From Paenibacillus sp. FSL W8-0426 (lineage in GTDB: Bacteria > Bacillota > Bacilli > Paenibacillales > Paenibacillaceae): 64,000 nucleotides of DNA. Below are positions 8,940 through 19,207 of the stretch, piece by piece (within the stretch, counting starts at the first letter, position 1; every line of letters starts with the position of its first letter). Below the pieces are notes generated by a model. It had not been told where the DNA came from, made no database searches, and saw only the letters and a program-made list of their open reading frames with translations. The stretch spans positions 3,674,001-3,738,000 of the forward strand of contig NZ_CP150203.1 in assembly GCF_037969725.1 (NCBI RefSeq), written 5' to 3'. Made by a program: the position numbers and the translations under genes.

Positions 8940-9782
8940 TCAGCCCTTCACTGCCGAGCCTACTGTCATCGCACGCTCGACCTGCTCACTCAAGAAAAGA
9001 TAGACAAGCACCATCGGCAGAGATGCAATGGTCATGACAGCTCCCATGGCTCCCCAATCTGTACTGTAAGAACCCTGAAAGAATAACAGACCAAGCGGCA
9101 GCGTTTTCATATTCTCATCCGAGATCAGAATGTAGGCAAGCGTGAACTCATTCCAGTTATTTAGGAATTGAAAAATAGCCACGGTCGCAATCGCTGGAAG
9201 TGCCAACGGTACAATGATACTGAGAAATAGACGATAAATGGTGGCTCCGTCCATACAAGCCGCTTCTTCAATCTCCTTCGGAATCGCCATCAGGAAGCCA
9301 TAGAACACCATCGTAGAGAATGGGAGTCCAATAGCTACATAAGGCAGAATCAAGGCTCCATAGGTATTGGTCAGGTGAAAATCACGTACCAGCAGCGCAA
9401 GGGGAATCATGATGACCTGCAACGGCATGAACATGCCGATAATCATGTACGTCCGCGCCAGCGAGTTGAAGCGCCATTTCATACGGGCCACGGCAAAAGC
9501 AAACATCAGAGCCAGCAGCATAATCAGTAAGGTGGAGATCGTCGATACCACGAAGCTGTTCATGAAATACCGCGGGATATTGAATTGCTGCCAGGCGTTG
9601 ATATAATTCTCAAATCGAAAGGTGGTGGGCAATCCAAACGGATTGGTCACAAATATCTCATCATTGTTCTTCAATGAATAGGAAATCATCCAGAATAGCG
9701 GGTAGATTGATACGATCAGGTACAGCCACAGCGGTAGCTGCAGGACAGCTTGTCCGATTTTGCGCAGAGCCGTTGTACTCAT
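8940..9782 (-). CDS. MsmG/MalG-type sugar ABC transporter permease
   Basis: A 280-residue inner-membrane permease of a CUT1 sugar importer with six membrane segments. The cytoplasmic EAA loop is visible as EIEEAACMDGATIYRLFLSI, where the permease contacts the ATPase. It is the last gene of a binding protein-permease-permease operon, 38 nt after the first permease. No ATPase gene lies in the operon, which is usual for CUT1 systems that share a MsmX-type ATPase encoded elsewhere. The neighbouring alpha-galactosidase points to alpha-galactosides as substrate. Confidence 0.92.
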   Translation of the reverse strand: MSTTALRKIGQAVLQLPLWLYLIVSIYPLFWMISYSLKNNDEIFVTNPFGLPTTFRFENYINAWQQFNIPRYFMNSFVVSTISTLLIMLLALMFAFAVARMKWRFNSLARTYMIIGMFMPLQVIMIPLALLVRDFHLTNTYGALILPYVAIGLPFSTMVFYGFLMAIPKEIEEAACMDGATIYRLFLSIIVPLALPAIATVAIFQFLNNWNEFTLAYILISDENMKTLPLGLLFFQGSYSTDWGAMGAVMTIASLPMVLVYLFLSEQVERAMTVGSAVKG

Positions 9783-9820
9783 TTCCGTTCTCCTTTACAT
9801 GTCTAGTTGCATTCATGCGA

Positions 9821-10699
9821 TTAGGCTTGTTGTCCACGGTCAAATACCTTGTTGATGATTACGGTAGCTAGCAGCGAGAGCAGCACCAGCACCACGGATA
9901 CAGCGCATGCATAGCCATAATTACTCTCCATGAAGGCATAGCGATAGATCATGAAGGTGAGGGTATAGTTAACGGTACCTGGACCTCCGTTGGTCATGAT
10001 CAGCATCTGTACGAACGCACCGATCCCTGAAGTAATAGCAATGATGAAGCAGAACTTGTAGGTCTCTCTCATCAAAGGCAGGGTGACGTATAGATGTGCC
10101 TTCCATTTGCTGCAGCCGTCGATTGTGGCCGCCTCGAAGTAATCCTCCGGAATGGATTTCACCCCTGCATATAGAAGCGCGAATTGGTAGCCCATGAACT
10201 GCCAGGCATTGACAAAGGCAATCGCAATAATGGATTCCGTCGGAGAATTGAGCCAGTTCTGCTGATACGGAATATGCAGCAACGTGAACAGGCGGTTAAT
10301 GAGTCCGTTGGTCGGATCGTACATCGCAATCCATAGCTGGCATACAACCGTAACCGACAGCACAACGGGAATAAAGTAGGCGGTCTTCAACAATTTTCGA
10401 CCACGAGTACGGGGATCGGCGCAGATCAGAGCAAGGATCGTACCGAGCCCAATCTGGAAGACAACGAGCACAAGGGCGAAAATGCCCCCGTTCTTCAGCG
10501 AGGTCATAAGCAGCGGATCATTGAACAGCTCGATATAGTTGCTGAGTCCCGAGAACTCGGGTGTGCTCAGTCCGTCCCAATCATAAAAGCTGCGAACTAC
10601 GGTCTGAAGTACGGGATAGATTATAACAATACTGTATATCAGCAGTGCTGGCAGCAAAAACAGAGTCAGTGCTGTCTTGTTACCCAAATATTTATTCAT
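9821..10699 (-). CDS. MsmF/MalF-type sugar ABC transporter permease
   Basis: A 292-residue inner-membrane permease, partner of the next gene. The N-terminus (LTLFLLPALLIYSIVIIYPV) and the EAA loop IPEDYFEAATIDGCSKWKAH are typical of MalF/MsmF-type CUT1 permeases. It lies 69 nt downstream of the binding-protein gene. With that protein and the second permease it should form the membrane pore for oligosaccharide import. Confidence 0.92.
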   Translation of the reverse strand: MNKYLGNKTALTLFLLPALLIYSIVIIYPVLQTVVRSFYDWDGLSTPEFSGLSNYIELFNDPLLMTSLKNGGIFALVLVVFQIGLGTILALICADPRTRGRKLLKTAYFIPVVLSVTVVCQLWIAMYDPTNGLINRLFTLLHIPYQQNWLNSPTESIIAIAFVNAWQFMGYQFALLYAGVKSIPEDYFEAATIDGCSKWKAHLYVTLPLMRETYKFCFIIAITSGIGAFVQMLIMTNGGPGTVNYTLTFMIYRYAFMESNYGYACAVSVVLVLLSLLATVIINKVFDRGQQA

Positions 10700-10768
10700 G
10701 TTTTTCTTCCACCCTTTCTGTCTATCAGAGCACCCCTTGATGAAAAATCACCAAGGGCTGCCGGGTTC

Positions 10769-12079
10769 CTAGTTCTCTTTATCCAGCACACGATTTAGAC
10801 TTTCGATGAATTCCTCTGGCGTGTAGCTATCCACCAGTAGAAACTGTGTGCCGTCATTGATGGCATTCGTAATCGCCGTATTACTTAACAGCTGTGCGTA
10901 ATTCTCTGCATTCGGCAGAAGATCGGTTGCTACACGCTGCATCATGGCAGGAACATCCGAAGCGATCGGCAGGTCAACCTTAGGCGAAACGATTGGGCTG
11001 CCCAGCTGCGTGTAACGGTATTCGGCAGACTTAGCCGCCAAGAAAGCTGCGACTTCGACCGCTGTATCTTTGTTCTTGCTGCCTGGATATACGGCATACC
11101 CTTGCGGAGCTCCCGCCCCGTTGATGAAATACTTGGATTTCTCATAGGTAGCCTCGTCCTTGGCTGGCCAATACATCCAGTCCACCTGATCTCCCAGCTT
11201 CTCCTGCGAACTGTAAATCTCCCATTGGCCATTTACGAACATGGCGGCTTTGCCTTGATAGAACAAGGAGGACGCCTGATCATAGTTGGTATTCGTTGCA
11301 TTCGCATCGAATAATCCCGCTTGCTGCAGCTTCTTCATCTGCTGAGCGGCAGTCACGAAAGCGTCAGGCAGCTGTTTCATGCCCTCTTGACCCAACGCAC
11401 CAAAGCCTTGCGGCTGCTCGCGGGTCACCAGACCGTTATAGAAGGCGGTCGTAATCCACTTTTCCTTCGCAAATATGGACATCGGCACATAGCCGGCAGC
11501 CTTCAGCTTCTGCGCAGCCTCGGCCATCTGATCAATGGTCTTGATCGGTGTCTGGATGCCAACCTGTTCGAAGATCGATTTGTTGTAATAGAGGATCTGG
11601 AACTCGATTCCCGTATCGGGATAAGCGTATACATGATTGTCCGGCGCTACCAGACGGGATTCTACGCCCGGATTCAGATTCTGCTTGAATTTCGTGGTAG
11701 CTTCATAGTCATCCAGCAGCTCGACATTTTTGGATTTTGCCATCGTCTGCAGCGTCGACCAGTCTGTAAAATAGATATCAGGCATATTGCCCGTTGCCGC
11801 ATAAGTCTTCAGCTTCTGATAGCCATCCTGGACCGCAGCCTCCAGCTCAATTTCTACATTCGGCATTTCCTCTTTGAGCTTTTCCACCGCATAATCGAAC
11901 GGCTTGGACGTGTCATCATCAAAATGCTGGGCATACACCTTCAGTTTGATTGTCCCATCGCCGGATGGATTCGATGCTTCCGGAGAAGAGGATTCCGTGC
12001 TCCCGCAAGCAGCCAAAACCAATGACATTGTAAGCGTTAGCAATGCTGCCTTCAAACGTTTGTGATTCCGTACTTTCAT
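10769..12079 (-). CDS. MsmE-like extracellular sugar-binding lipoprotein
   Basis: A 436-residue family-1 solute-binding lipoprotein. The N-terminus is basic, then hydrophobic, with lipobox VLAACG and a Ser/Glu-rich linker. The body shows NMPDIYFTDWS and GKAAMFVNGQWEI, usual for MsmE/RafE-type binding proteins. The ATG at 12079 follows AGGGAGG by 7 nt, and the longer frame to 12106 would put this SD inside the gene. It heads the msmEFG-like operon, preceded by a promoter with phased direct repeats. Alpha-galactosides such as melibiose or raffinose are inferred as ligand from the linked GH36 gene. Confidence 0.9.
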   Translation of the reverse strand: MKVRNHKRLKAALLTLTMSLVLAACGSTESSSPEASNPSGDGTIKLKVYAQHFDDDTSKPFDYAVEKLKEEMPNVEIELEAAVQDGYQKLKTYAATGNMPDIYFTDWSTLQTMAKSKNVELLDDYEATTKFKQNLNPGVESRLVAPDNHVYAYPDTGIEFQILYYNKSIFEQVGIQTPIKTIDQMAEAAQKLKAAGYVPMSIFAKEKWITTAFYNGLVTREQPQGFGALGQEGMKQLPDAFVTAAQQMKKLQQAGLFDANATNTNYDQASSLFYQGKAAMFVNGQWEIYSSQEKLGDQVDWMYWPAKDEATYEKSKYFINGAGAPQGYAVYPGSKNKDTAVEVAAFLAAKSAEYRYTQLGSPIVSPKVDLPIASDVPAMMQRVATDLLPNAENYAQLLSNTAITNAINDGTQFLLVDSYTPEEFIESLNRVLDKEN

Positions 12080-12134
12080 TTCATGGCCTCCCTGTGCAGC
12101 TCTCAATTGACTGCGTTTTCATTGATGTAGCTAT

Positions 12135-12200
12135 AGTATAATCAACACGGACATGGTTCTTTAAGGAACAAAACGGGCACTATCTGTAAAAAACGGGACA
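12135..12200 (-). promoter_or_regulatory. Promoter with two phased AraC-type half-sites before msmE-like gene
   Basis: On the minus strand a -10 box TATACT (12140-12135) lacks a good -35. Two copies of CCCGTTTT (plus-strand AAAACGGG at 12170-12177 and 12190-12197) lie exactly 20 bp, two helical turns, apart, the nearer one about 30 bp upstream of the -10. This is the usual layout for activation by an AraC-family regulator, here presumably the neighbouring response regulator. Confidence 0.5.
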
Positions 12201-12237
12201 AATCCCGGCAGGTCGTTCATGAAATGCCTTGAAAGGA

Positions 12238-12275
12238 AGAGCAGCCATCCTTCAATACCGAAGAATAGCTGCTCT
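12238..12275 (-). terminator. Terminator-like hairpin after the AraC-type regulator
   Basis: AGAGCAGC and GCTGCTCT arms enclose an inner CTTC/GAAG pair. Only a weak T-rich stretch follows on the minus strand. It lies about 300 bp downstream of the regulator's stop codon and upstream of the transporter promoter. Confidence 0.35.
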
Positions 12276-12573
12276 CTATGATCGTAATTTATGGCTTACT
12301 TTTATAAATACTATATGGGTTGAACCAATGATTTTTACACAGAGACACTACGCGGGTCAGCACCATCTTCCGATCGCTGTTATCCCCAGATTTCTTTGAT
12401 CCCCTTTTTCAAGGGGAACATCCGGTGATCAGCCTATGCTTCCGATGCAGCTTTCTTACAGAAAGCTTTTAAGCGACCGCTTCGCTTCTCCAGATTCTTT
12501 CTGCCCTCTTGGTAATCGTGTAAATTTCCGGTTCAATCTATATATTATAAAAAGTACAGACGATTATTTGCAG
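12276..12573. other. Intergenic region without recognisable features
   Basis: About 300 bp between the regulator's stop codon and the terminator-like hairpin. Short inverted repeats are present, such as CCCCTTTTTCAAGGGG near 12400, but no reading frame with a start and ribosome binding site is convincing. Confidence 0.3.
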
Positions 12574-13680
12574 CTATCTCTTCTTGATCTGCTCATATTC
12601 GGTCGGCGTCATGCCAAAGCATTTTTTAAAGGACTTGCTGAAATAATTCGGGTCGCTATAGCCGACGCTCTCCGCGATTTCGTACAGCTTGCGGTTGCCC
12701 TCCAGCATTAGCTCCTTAGCCTTCTTCATCCGAATATGTGTAATATGATCCACGATCGAGAAGCCGGATTCCTTGCGGAAGACGCGCCGCAGATAGCTGG
12801 GGTCGACGAATACTCCGGCGGATACCTGCTCTGCAGACAGGTCTGGGTCTGAATAGTGCTCCTGGATATAATGAATGGCCGCAGCGAACAGGCTCGAGGC
12901 CTTCGTCGGGCGGATTTGCTCCATCAACCGAATCAGGCGATGGTATAGCGATACCAGCCACTCCTCGGCGGCCTCCCAGCTTCCAAGCCCTCGCAAATGA
13001 TCATAAGGAGAGATCACATCCCGGTGATCCCATAGCCGATCATAGCCCATGCCCCGTTCACTCGCAAAGGTCAGAGCCAGGGACAAAATCCCCATCAATG
13101 TCGCATCCGCATACTCGTCTCCCCATTCATGCATTCGGAGCTGTCGCAGAGCTCTGCGGACCTCCTCCAGACACTCGCTGTCCTTCATGAGCAGTCCCAG
13201 GACGACCGCATCGCGCAGGCTTCCAAGATCGGGCGCTACAGCCCGGACGCCACCAGTACTTTCCATAGACTCCCCAGATTCACCGCGCTTCTCTGCAATC
13301 GGCAGCTTCGGCAGATCCGGCCCAATCCGTGTCAGCATCGCGCTCATCTCTTCTGCATTAAAGGGCTTAAGCAAATAATCCTGAACGCCTGTGCGCACCG
13401 CTTTTTGCAAATATTCGAACTCGTTATGCCCGGAAATGAATACAATCGCCATCCGCTCGAACCGAACCTTGAGCCGCTGCGCCAGTTCAATCCCGTCCAT
13501 GAACGGCATATTAATATCGACCAGTGCCAGGTGCGGTTTGTGCTTCTCTGCTTCCTGGAGCGCCTCTTGTCCATTTCTCGCCTCACAGCAGACCTGGAAG
13601 CCATGACGTTCCCAGTCCATTTTCAGACGCAGAAAATCACGAAATAACGGCTCGTCATCAACAATCATCACTTTATACAC
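12574..13680 (-). CDS. AraC-type response regulator of the alpha-galactoside locus
   Basis: A receiver-AraC response regulator of about 368 residues, shorter than the YesN-type one at the window start. The receiver has VDDEPLF, the phosphorylated Asp in LALVDINMPFMDG and KPFNAEEM. The AraC domain at the C-terminus shows VFVDPSYLRRVFRKESG and IAESVGYSDPNYFSKSFKK. The GTG at 13680 is chosen because a GAGG SD lies 6 nt before it, directly after the kinase stop; the longer frame starts at 13692. It probably activates the downstream msmEFG-like operon, whose promoter carries matching phased repeats. Confidence 0.9.
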   Translation of the reverse strand: MYKVMIVDDEPLFRDFLRLKMDWERHGFQVCCEARNGQEALQEAEKHKPHLALVDINMPFMDGIELAQRLKVRFERMAIVFISGHNEFEYLQKAVRTGVQDYLLKPFNAEEMSAMLTRIGPDLPKLPIAEKRGESGESMESTGGVRAVAPDLGSLRDAVVLGLLMKDSECLEEVRRALRQLRMHEWGDEYADATLMGILSLALTFASERGMGYDRLWDHRDVISPYDHLRGLGSWEAAEEWLVSLYHRLIRLMEQIRPTKASSLFAAAIHYIQEHYSDPDLSAEQVSAGVFVDPSYLRRVFRKESGFSIVDHITHIRMKKAKELMLEGNRKLYEIAESVGYSDPNYFSKSFKKCFGMTPTEYEQIKKR

Positions 13681-13681
13681 G

Positions 13682-15484
13682 CTATGCCTCACTTCCCTTT
13701 TTCAGCATCGGCAAAGACAGCTCGACCCTTGTCCCCTCTCCGGGAACGCTATGCACCATAATTCCGTATTCCTCTCCAAAATACAAATTCAACCGTTGCT
13801 GAACACTATACGTACCGATCGAACGCGTAACCGACTCGGATGAATCCCGTGACATAATAGCTTCTACCTGTGCGGCCTCCATCCCTACCCCGTTATCCTC
13901 TACCCGGATGATGACCTTGCCGTTCTGACTGAAGGCGGATATACGGATGAAGCCCTTGATGCCTTTGGCCTTCAACCCATGATAAATCGCATTCTCCACC
14001 AGAGGCTGAAGCGACAGCTTCGGAATCGGGGTGCCCGCCAGCTCAGACGGAATGTCAATCTCGTAACGGAATACATCAGGATAGCGGATCTGCAGAATCG
14101 TCAGATAGTCGTCCGTCAGCTCCGTCTCCTTCTCCAGAAGGATGAGCTCTCGTCCTTTATTCAAGGCCGTCCGGTAAAAATCAGCCAACGCCTTGGTCGT
14201 ATCTCTCGCTTCATCATGACGGTCCAGCTCATTCAGCGCATAGATGGTATCCAGCGTGTTGTATAGAAAATGGGGCTTGATCTGTGCGCTCATCAAGGCG
14301 AGCTCAAATTCACGCTTGCGATTCTGCTCCTGCCTGACTGTGTCGAGCAGCTCCCGCACCCGTCTAACCATATAGTTAAAGGCCTCGGCAATCGTACCGA
14401 TCTCATCCTCGGAACGTACATGCGCTACGGTATGTATATCCCCGTTCACTACCTTTCGCATCGCCCCAGTCAGCTGCTCCAGCGGACTGACGACCATTCG
14501 GGACAGAAAGCTCGCACCCAGCCAGGAGAATACCAGGCAGAACACGCCAATCGCTGCGGTTAATCCGACATTCTTGCGTACATCTGCCATAAGCAAATTC
14601 AGGGACACAACATTCACGAGCTTCCAGTTCATCCGGTCGTAATTGACTACTGTAATCAGATTACCGTTCTCCTGGAACGAGCACGCTGCAGCGGAAGAGT
14701 GACCGGCGCAAGACTGCATGGACAGCACCAGCTCGGAGCTAATCGGTTGCATCAGCTGCGCATGATCTTCAGCTACGACCACCTGGTTGCCCCTATCGAG
14801 AAAATAGTAGGCTTTCGGCGTGGATGCATCACTGGATTTCAGATATGCAGATAACCGCTCCTCCTTCACCAGCAGGAACAAGGTCCCGTATACTTCCCCA
14901 TTGTCGATGTGAATGACCGTCTTGCGGAGCGTCAGAATCGGAGAGGCCGGGTCCTGTGTCAGCATGTCTCTGCGTTCCATGTCGATCCAGCTCGCACGCC
15001 CATAGCTGTCCAACTCCTGACCGCTAACCACCAGCTTGCGGATACGCTCGGCATCCCCTTTCTCGTCATAGGAGGAGTATATGTTCCCGCTGCGATCCAC
15101 GAATACAGCTCCGTCTACCTCCTTGAAGATCGATACATCTATGGACAGGCGGCTCTGCATCAGATTCGCAAAACGCGTCTTCTCGACCGTGGATTCCGGA
15201 GACCCGCCATTCGATTCATACAAACGGTTAATATTCGTGACCATAATATTCGCGGCGGTCTCTACACTGCTGAAAATGTAATCGGTTCTAGACAAAATCA
15301 GTTGAGATTCGTCCATCACATTGCTGGTTGTCCGCTCAATCAAGGAGCGGCTGAAGATTTGGCTCGATCCGGCACCAAGAATAACCAATGATAACATGAT
15401 TAAGGGAAGAAACAGGGCAATGACCTTGCTCTTGAAGCGCAGCCGCCCGAACCATTGATGTGCCAAAGACAAGTACTTGTACAT
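13682..15484 (-). CDS. YesM-type sensor histidine kinase of the alpha-galactoside locus
   Basis: A membrane sensor kinase of about 600 residues, partner of the AraC-type regulator that follows immediately. A first membrane segment (VIALFLPLIMLSLVILGAG), an extracellular sensor domain, a second membrane segment (IGVFCLVFSWLGASFL), a HAMP region, the phospho-acceptor box SAQIKPHFLYNTLD and the ATPase motif DNGVGM are visible. The start is uncertain. ATG 15484 has a GGGGG stretch upstream and TTG 15499 has no clear SD. A strong GGAGGAG upstream instead faces an ATG in another frame (15518), so a frame error at the 5' end is possible. It is divergent from the LacI-type gene. Confidence 0.88.
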   Translation of the reverse strand: MYKYLSLAHQWFGRLRFKSKVIALFLPLIMLSLVILGAGSSQIFSRSLIERTTSNVMDESQLILSRTDYIFSSVETAANIMVTNINRLYESNGGSPESTVEKTRFANLMQSRLSIDVSIFKEVDGAVFVDRSGNIYSSYDEKGDAERIRKLVVSGQELDSYGRASWIDMERRDMLTQDPASPILTLRKTVIHIDNGEVYGTLFLLVKEERLSAYLKSSDASTPKAYYFLDRGNQVVVAEDHAQLMQPISSELVLSMQSCAGHSSAAACSFQENGNLITVVNYDRMNWKLVNVVSLNLLMADVRKNVGLTAAIGVFCLVFSWLGASFLSRMVVSPLEQLTGAMRKVVNGDIHTVAHVRSEDEIGTIAEAFNYMVRRVRELLDTVRQEQNRKREFELALMSAQIKPHFLYNTLDTIYALNELDRHDEARDTTKALADFYRTALNKGRELILLEKETELTDDYLTILQIRYPDVFRYEIDIPSELAGTPIPKLSLQPLVENAIYHGLKAKGIKGFIRISAFSQNGKVIIRVEDNGVGMEAAQVEAIMSRDSSESVTRSIGTYSVQQRLNLYFGEEYGIMVHSVPGEGTRVELSLPMLKKGSEA

Positions 15485-15575
15485 GATTCGCCCCCGCAAT
15501 TCGAAGAATACTCATCATGTTAACACAACTCCTCCACAGAAGAGTAGATAGAAAATGCTAGAAAGCCGGGGAAGA

Positions 15576-15602
15576 TGTAAGCGGTTATTGAAATCGCTTG
15601 TA
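15576..15602 (+). promoter_or_regulatory. cre site and -35 box of the lacI-galactosidase promoter
   Basis: TGAAATCGCTTGTA (15589-15602) differs from the cre form TGAAANCGNTTNCA at one position. TGTAAGCGGTTATT (15576-15589) is a weaker second match. The first overlaps the -35 box TTGAAA (15588-15593), which pairs with the extended -10 TGATAGGCT (-10 hexamer 15611-15616) over a 17-bp spacer. CcpA bound here would block RNA polymerase, giving glucose repression of the alpha-galactosidase genes. Confidence 0.6.
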
Positions 15603-15626
15603 GAGTGTGATAGGCTCAAGATACTG

Positions 15627-15650
15627 TTTTAGTAAAATTATTAACTAAAA
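15627..15650 (+). promoter_or_regulatory. LacI-type operator palindrome
   Basis: TTTTAGT (15627-15633) and ACTAAAA (15644-15650) form a perfect inverted repeat over a 10-bp A/T centre. It lies just past the predicted transcription start and 14 bp before the LacI-type gene's TTG start, where an autoregulatory repressor site is expected. Assigning it to the adjacent LacI-type protein is inference. Confidence 0.6.
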
Positions 15651-15657
15651 GGTGTGA

Positions 15658-16668
<1,011 letters not shown>

Positions 16669-16794
16669 TCCGCACGGCACGATGACATTATTATTGCTGC
16701 AGGAGAATAATGGTCACACACATTTGAACTTCAAGTACCGACGGCTATAAGCCTGATCGGGCAACAAATCATTTTGAACCCGGGAGTGAATCTG

Positions 16795-19038
16795 ATGAAT
16801 ATCCATGTAGACGAGACACTAGGCCTGTTTCATTTGCAGTCCAAAGACAGCAGCTATCTGTTCCAAATCATTGAAGGCTATCCTGCCCATCTGTATTGGG
16901 GTGCGCAACTGAACCACGATGCCAGTCTGGGGCACATTCTGGAGCTGCGGGAGCGCTGCTCGTTCTCTCCGAATCCGATACCTGCGAATCGTACGATCTC
17001 ACTGGACACGCTGCCTCAGGAATATCCGCAATTCGGCACCAGTGACTTCCGTCAGCCCGCTTACCAAGTGAAGCTGGAGGATGGCAGCAGAATTACCGAG
17101 CTGAAATACAGCGGCTACCGCATCGTCCCTGGAAAGCCCAAGCTGACAGGACTTCCTGCTGTCTATGCAGAAACGGATGAGGAAGCTACGACGCTCCACC
17201 TGTATCTTAAGGATGATTATTCAGGCCTTAAGGCAACTTTGCTGTACACCGTTTTTGCCAATCATAGTGCGATTGCACGCTCCACTTTATTTGAACATGA
17301 GGGCAAGGCTGCACTTCACCTCGAAGAAGCCATGAGTGCATCCGTAGATTTCAGCGACTCCGAGTACGAGGCTCTCTATCTGTCGGGTGCCTGGGTACGC
17401 GAGCGCCATATTCAGCGGAAAGAGCTCGGTCCTGGCGCCTTGCGTCTGGACAGCCGCCGCGGCTCCAGCAGCCACCAGATGAACCCATTCCTCGCCCTGC
17501 TCCGTCCGGACGCCACTGAGGATCTTGGCGATGTATACGGCTTCAGCCTGGTGTACAGCGGCAATTTTGTCGCACAAGCCGAAGTTGAACAATTCGGACA
17601 GACCCGGGTCAGCATCGGAATCAATCCGTTTGATTTTTCGTGGCAGCTTGCGCCCGGAGAGTCGTTCCAAACGCCTGAAGTCGTGATGGTGTATTCCGAT
17701 CAAGGGCTGGGAGGCATGTCTCGTACCTATCACCGCCTGTACCGGACTCGTCTATGCCGCGGCAACTTTAGGGACGAGGTGCGTCCGATTCTAATCAATA
17801 ACTGGGAGGCGACCTACTTCAATTTCGATGCTGACAAGATCGAAGCGATCGCGAAGGAAGCCAGTCCACTCGGCATTGAGCTCTTCGTCCTTGACGACGG
17901 GTGGTTTGGCAAGCGTGATAATGATGACAGCTCTCTTGGGGACTGGTTCGAGGATCGACGCAAGCTGCCGGGCGGTCTAGCTGATCTGGCCAAACGCGTC
18001 AATGATAAAGGCATGCAGTTCGGCCTGTGGGTCGAGCCGGAGATGATCTCGCCAGAAAGTGAGCTGTACCGCAAGCATCCAGACTGGTGCCTGCATGCCA
18101 AGGGCCGCCGTCGTACGGAAGCCCGTTCCCAGCTTGTGCTTGATCTGTCACGCAAGGAAGTATGCGATTATCTGTACGACACGCTAAGCGCCGTATTTTC
18201 CTCGGCCCCGATCACTTACGTGAAGTGGGATATGAATCGGAACATGACGGAGGTGGCCTCGGCGTCTGCCTCCCGTGAGCGGCAGCAGGAGACGGCTCAT
18301 CGGTATATCCTTGGACTATATGATCTGCTGGAACGCCTGATCACCAGCTTCCCGCACATTCTGTTCGAAAGCTGCTCAGGTGGTGGCGGCCGCTTCGACC
18401 CAGGTATGCTGCACTATATGCCGCAAACCTGGACCAGCGATGATACGGACGCTATCGAGCGATTGGCGATCCAATACGGTACGAGCATCGTCTACCCGGT
18501 CAGTACGATGGGTGCGCATGTATCGAATGTACCGAACCATCAAGTACACCGTACCACCTCCCTTACCATGCGCGGCGACGTGGCCATGAGCGGAAATTTC
18601 GGCTATGAGCTTGATCTGACCGCACTATCCGCGGAGGATAAGGCTCTGGCAGCAAGACAGGTCGCCCAATACAAGGAGATCCGTTCTCTGGTACAGCAGG
18701 GGGATATGCACAGACTGCTCAGCCCGTTCGAGGGACGCGGCAATACGGCCTGGATGTTCGTGAACGAGGATCAGTCGGAGGCATTCGTGGCCTTCTTCCG
18801 TGTGCTGGCCGAGGCCAATGGACCGATTCGGCGTCTGAAGCTCAAAGGACTCGACCCGAACAAGAAATATCGAATCGAATCAGGCACTGATGCTGCTGGC
18901 AATGAAACATCCCCATTCCGACAAGCCTTTGGCGGACAGAGCTTCGGTGGCGATCAGCTGATGCGGATCGGTCTCGTCATCTCAGATCTCCAAGGCGATT
19001 TCGCCAGCCAGACCTTCCGTCTGCGGACTGTGGAGTAA
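16795..19038 (+). CDS. Alpha-galactosidase, glycoside hydrolase family 36
   Basis: A cytoplasmic enzyme of about 747 residues that removes terminal alpha-galactose from melibiose, raffinose or stachyose. There is no signal peptide. GH36 hallmarks are present: VLDDGWFG, the nucleophile Asp in YVKWDMNR, SCSGGGGRFDPG, and the acid/base Asp in WTSDDTDAIERL. The length matches the long AgaR/RafA-type enzymes. ATG 16795 follows a GGGAGTG SD by 6 nt; the frame extends to a TTG at 16774. It pairs with the divergent MsmEFG-like importer: sugars come in through the importer and are cleaved here. A strong terminator follows. Confidence 0.94.
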   Translation: MNIHVDETLGLFHLQSKDSSYLFQIIEGYPAHLYWGAQLNHDASLGHILELRERCSFSPNPIPANRTISLDTLPQEYPQFGTSDFRQPAYQVKLEDGSRITELKYSGYRIVPGKPKLTGLPAVYAETDEEATTLHLYLKDDYSGLKATLLYTVFANHSAIARSTLFEHEGKAALHLEEAMSASVDFSDSEYEALYLSGAWVRERHIQRKELGPGALRLDSRRGSSSHQMNPFLALLRPDATEDLGDVYGFSLVYSGNFVAQAEVEQFGQTRVSIGINPFDFSWQLAPGESFQTPEVVMVYSDQGLGGMSRTYHRLYRTRLCRGNFRDEVRPILINNWEATYFNFDADKIEAIAKEASPLGIELFVLDDGWFGKRDNDDSSLGDWFEDRRKLPGGLADLAKRVNDKGMQFGLWVEPEMISPESELYRKHPDWCLHAKGRRRTEARSQLVLDLSRKEVCDYLYDTLSAVFSSAPITYVKWDMNRNMTEVASASASRERQQETAHRYILGLYDLLERLITSFPHILFESCSGGGGRFDPGMLHYMPQTWTSDDTDAIERLAIQYGTSIVYPVSTMGAHVSNVPNHQVHRTTSLTMRGDVAMSGNFGYELDLTALSAEDKALAARQVAQYKEIRSLVQQGDMHRLLSPFEGRGNTAWMFVNEDQSEAFVAFFRVLAEANGPIRRLKLKGLDPNKKYRIESGTDAAGNETSPFRQAFGGQSFGGDQLMRIGLVISDLQGDFASQTFRLRTVE

Positions 19039-19153
19039 CTGAATACGCTGTTATTTGAGCTAATGTTCATTAAAGAAATACAGTAAAGCAGCTAGCCGGC
19101 AGGGTAACGAAGAAACAATATAAGTGCGCCAGCTTCATCGCATATGTATATGC

Positions 19154-19203
19154 AAGCAGCCAGTTAAAGAGGGTCCCCCCCTCGATAACTGGCTGCTTTT
19201 TTC
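19154..19203 (+). terminator. Strong rho-independent terminator after alpha-galactosidase
   Basis: AAGCAGCCAGTT (19154-19165) pairs perfectly with AACTGGCTGCTT (from 19187), followed by a T run. It lies about 115 nt after the galactosidase stop and may also serve the convergent glycosyltransferase. Confidence 0.85.
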
Positions 19204-19207
19204 GTCG

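Noticed and set aside
8707..9003. 98-codon plus-strand frame starting MRRIHAYY
   Set aside because: The nearby GAGGAGG lies inside the frame and instead faces an ATG giving only an 8-codon peptide; the protein shows no pattern.
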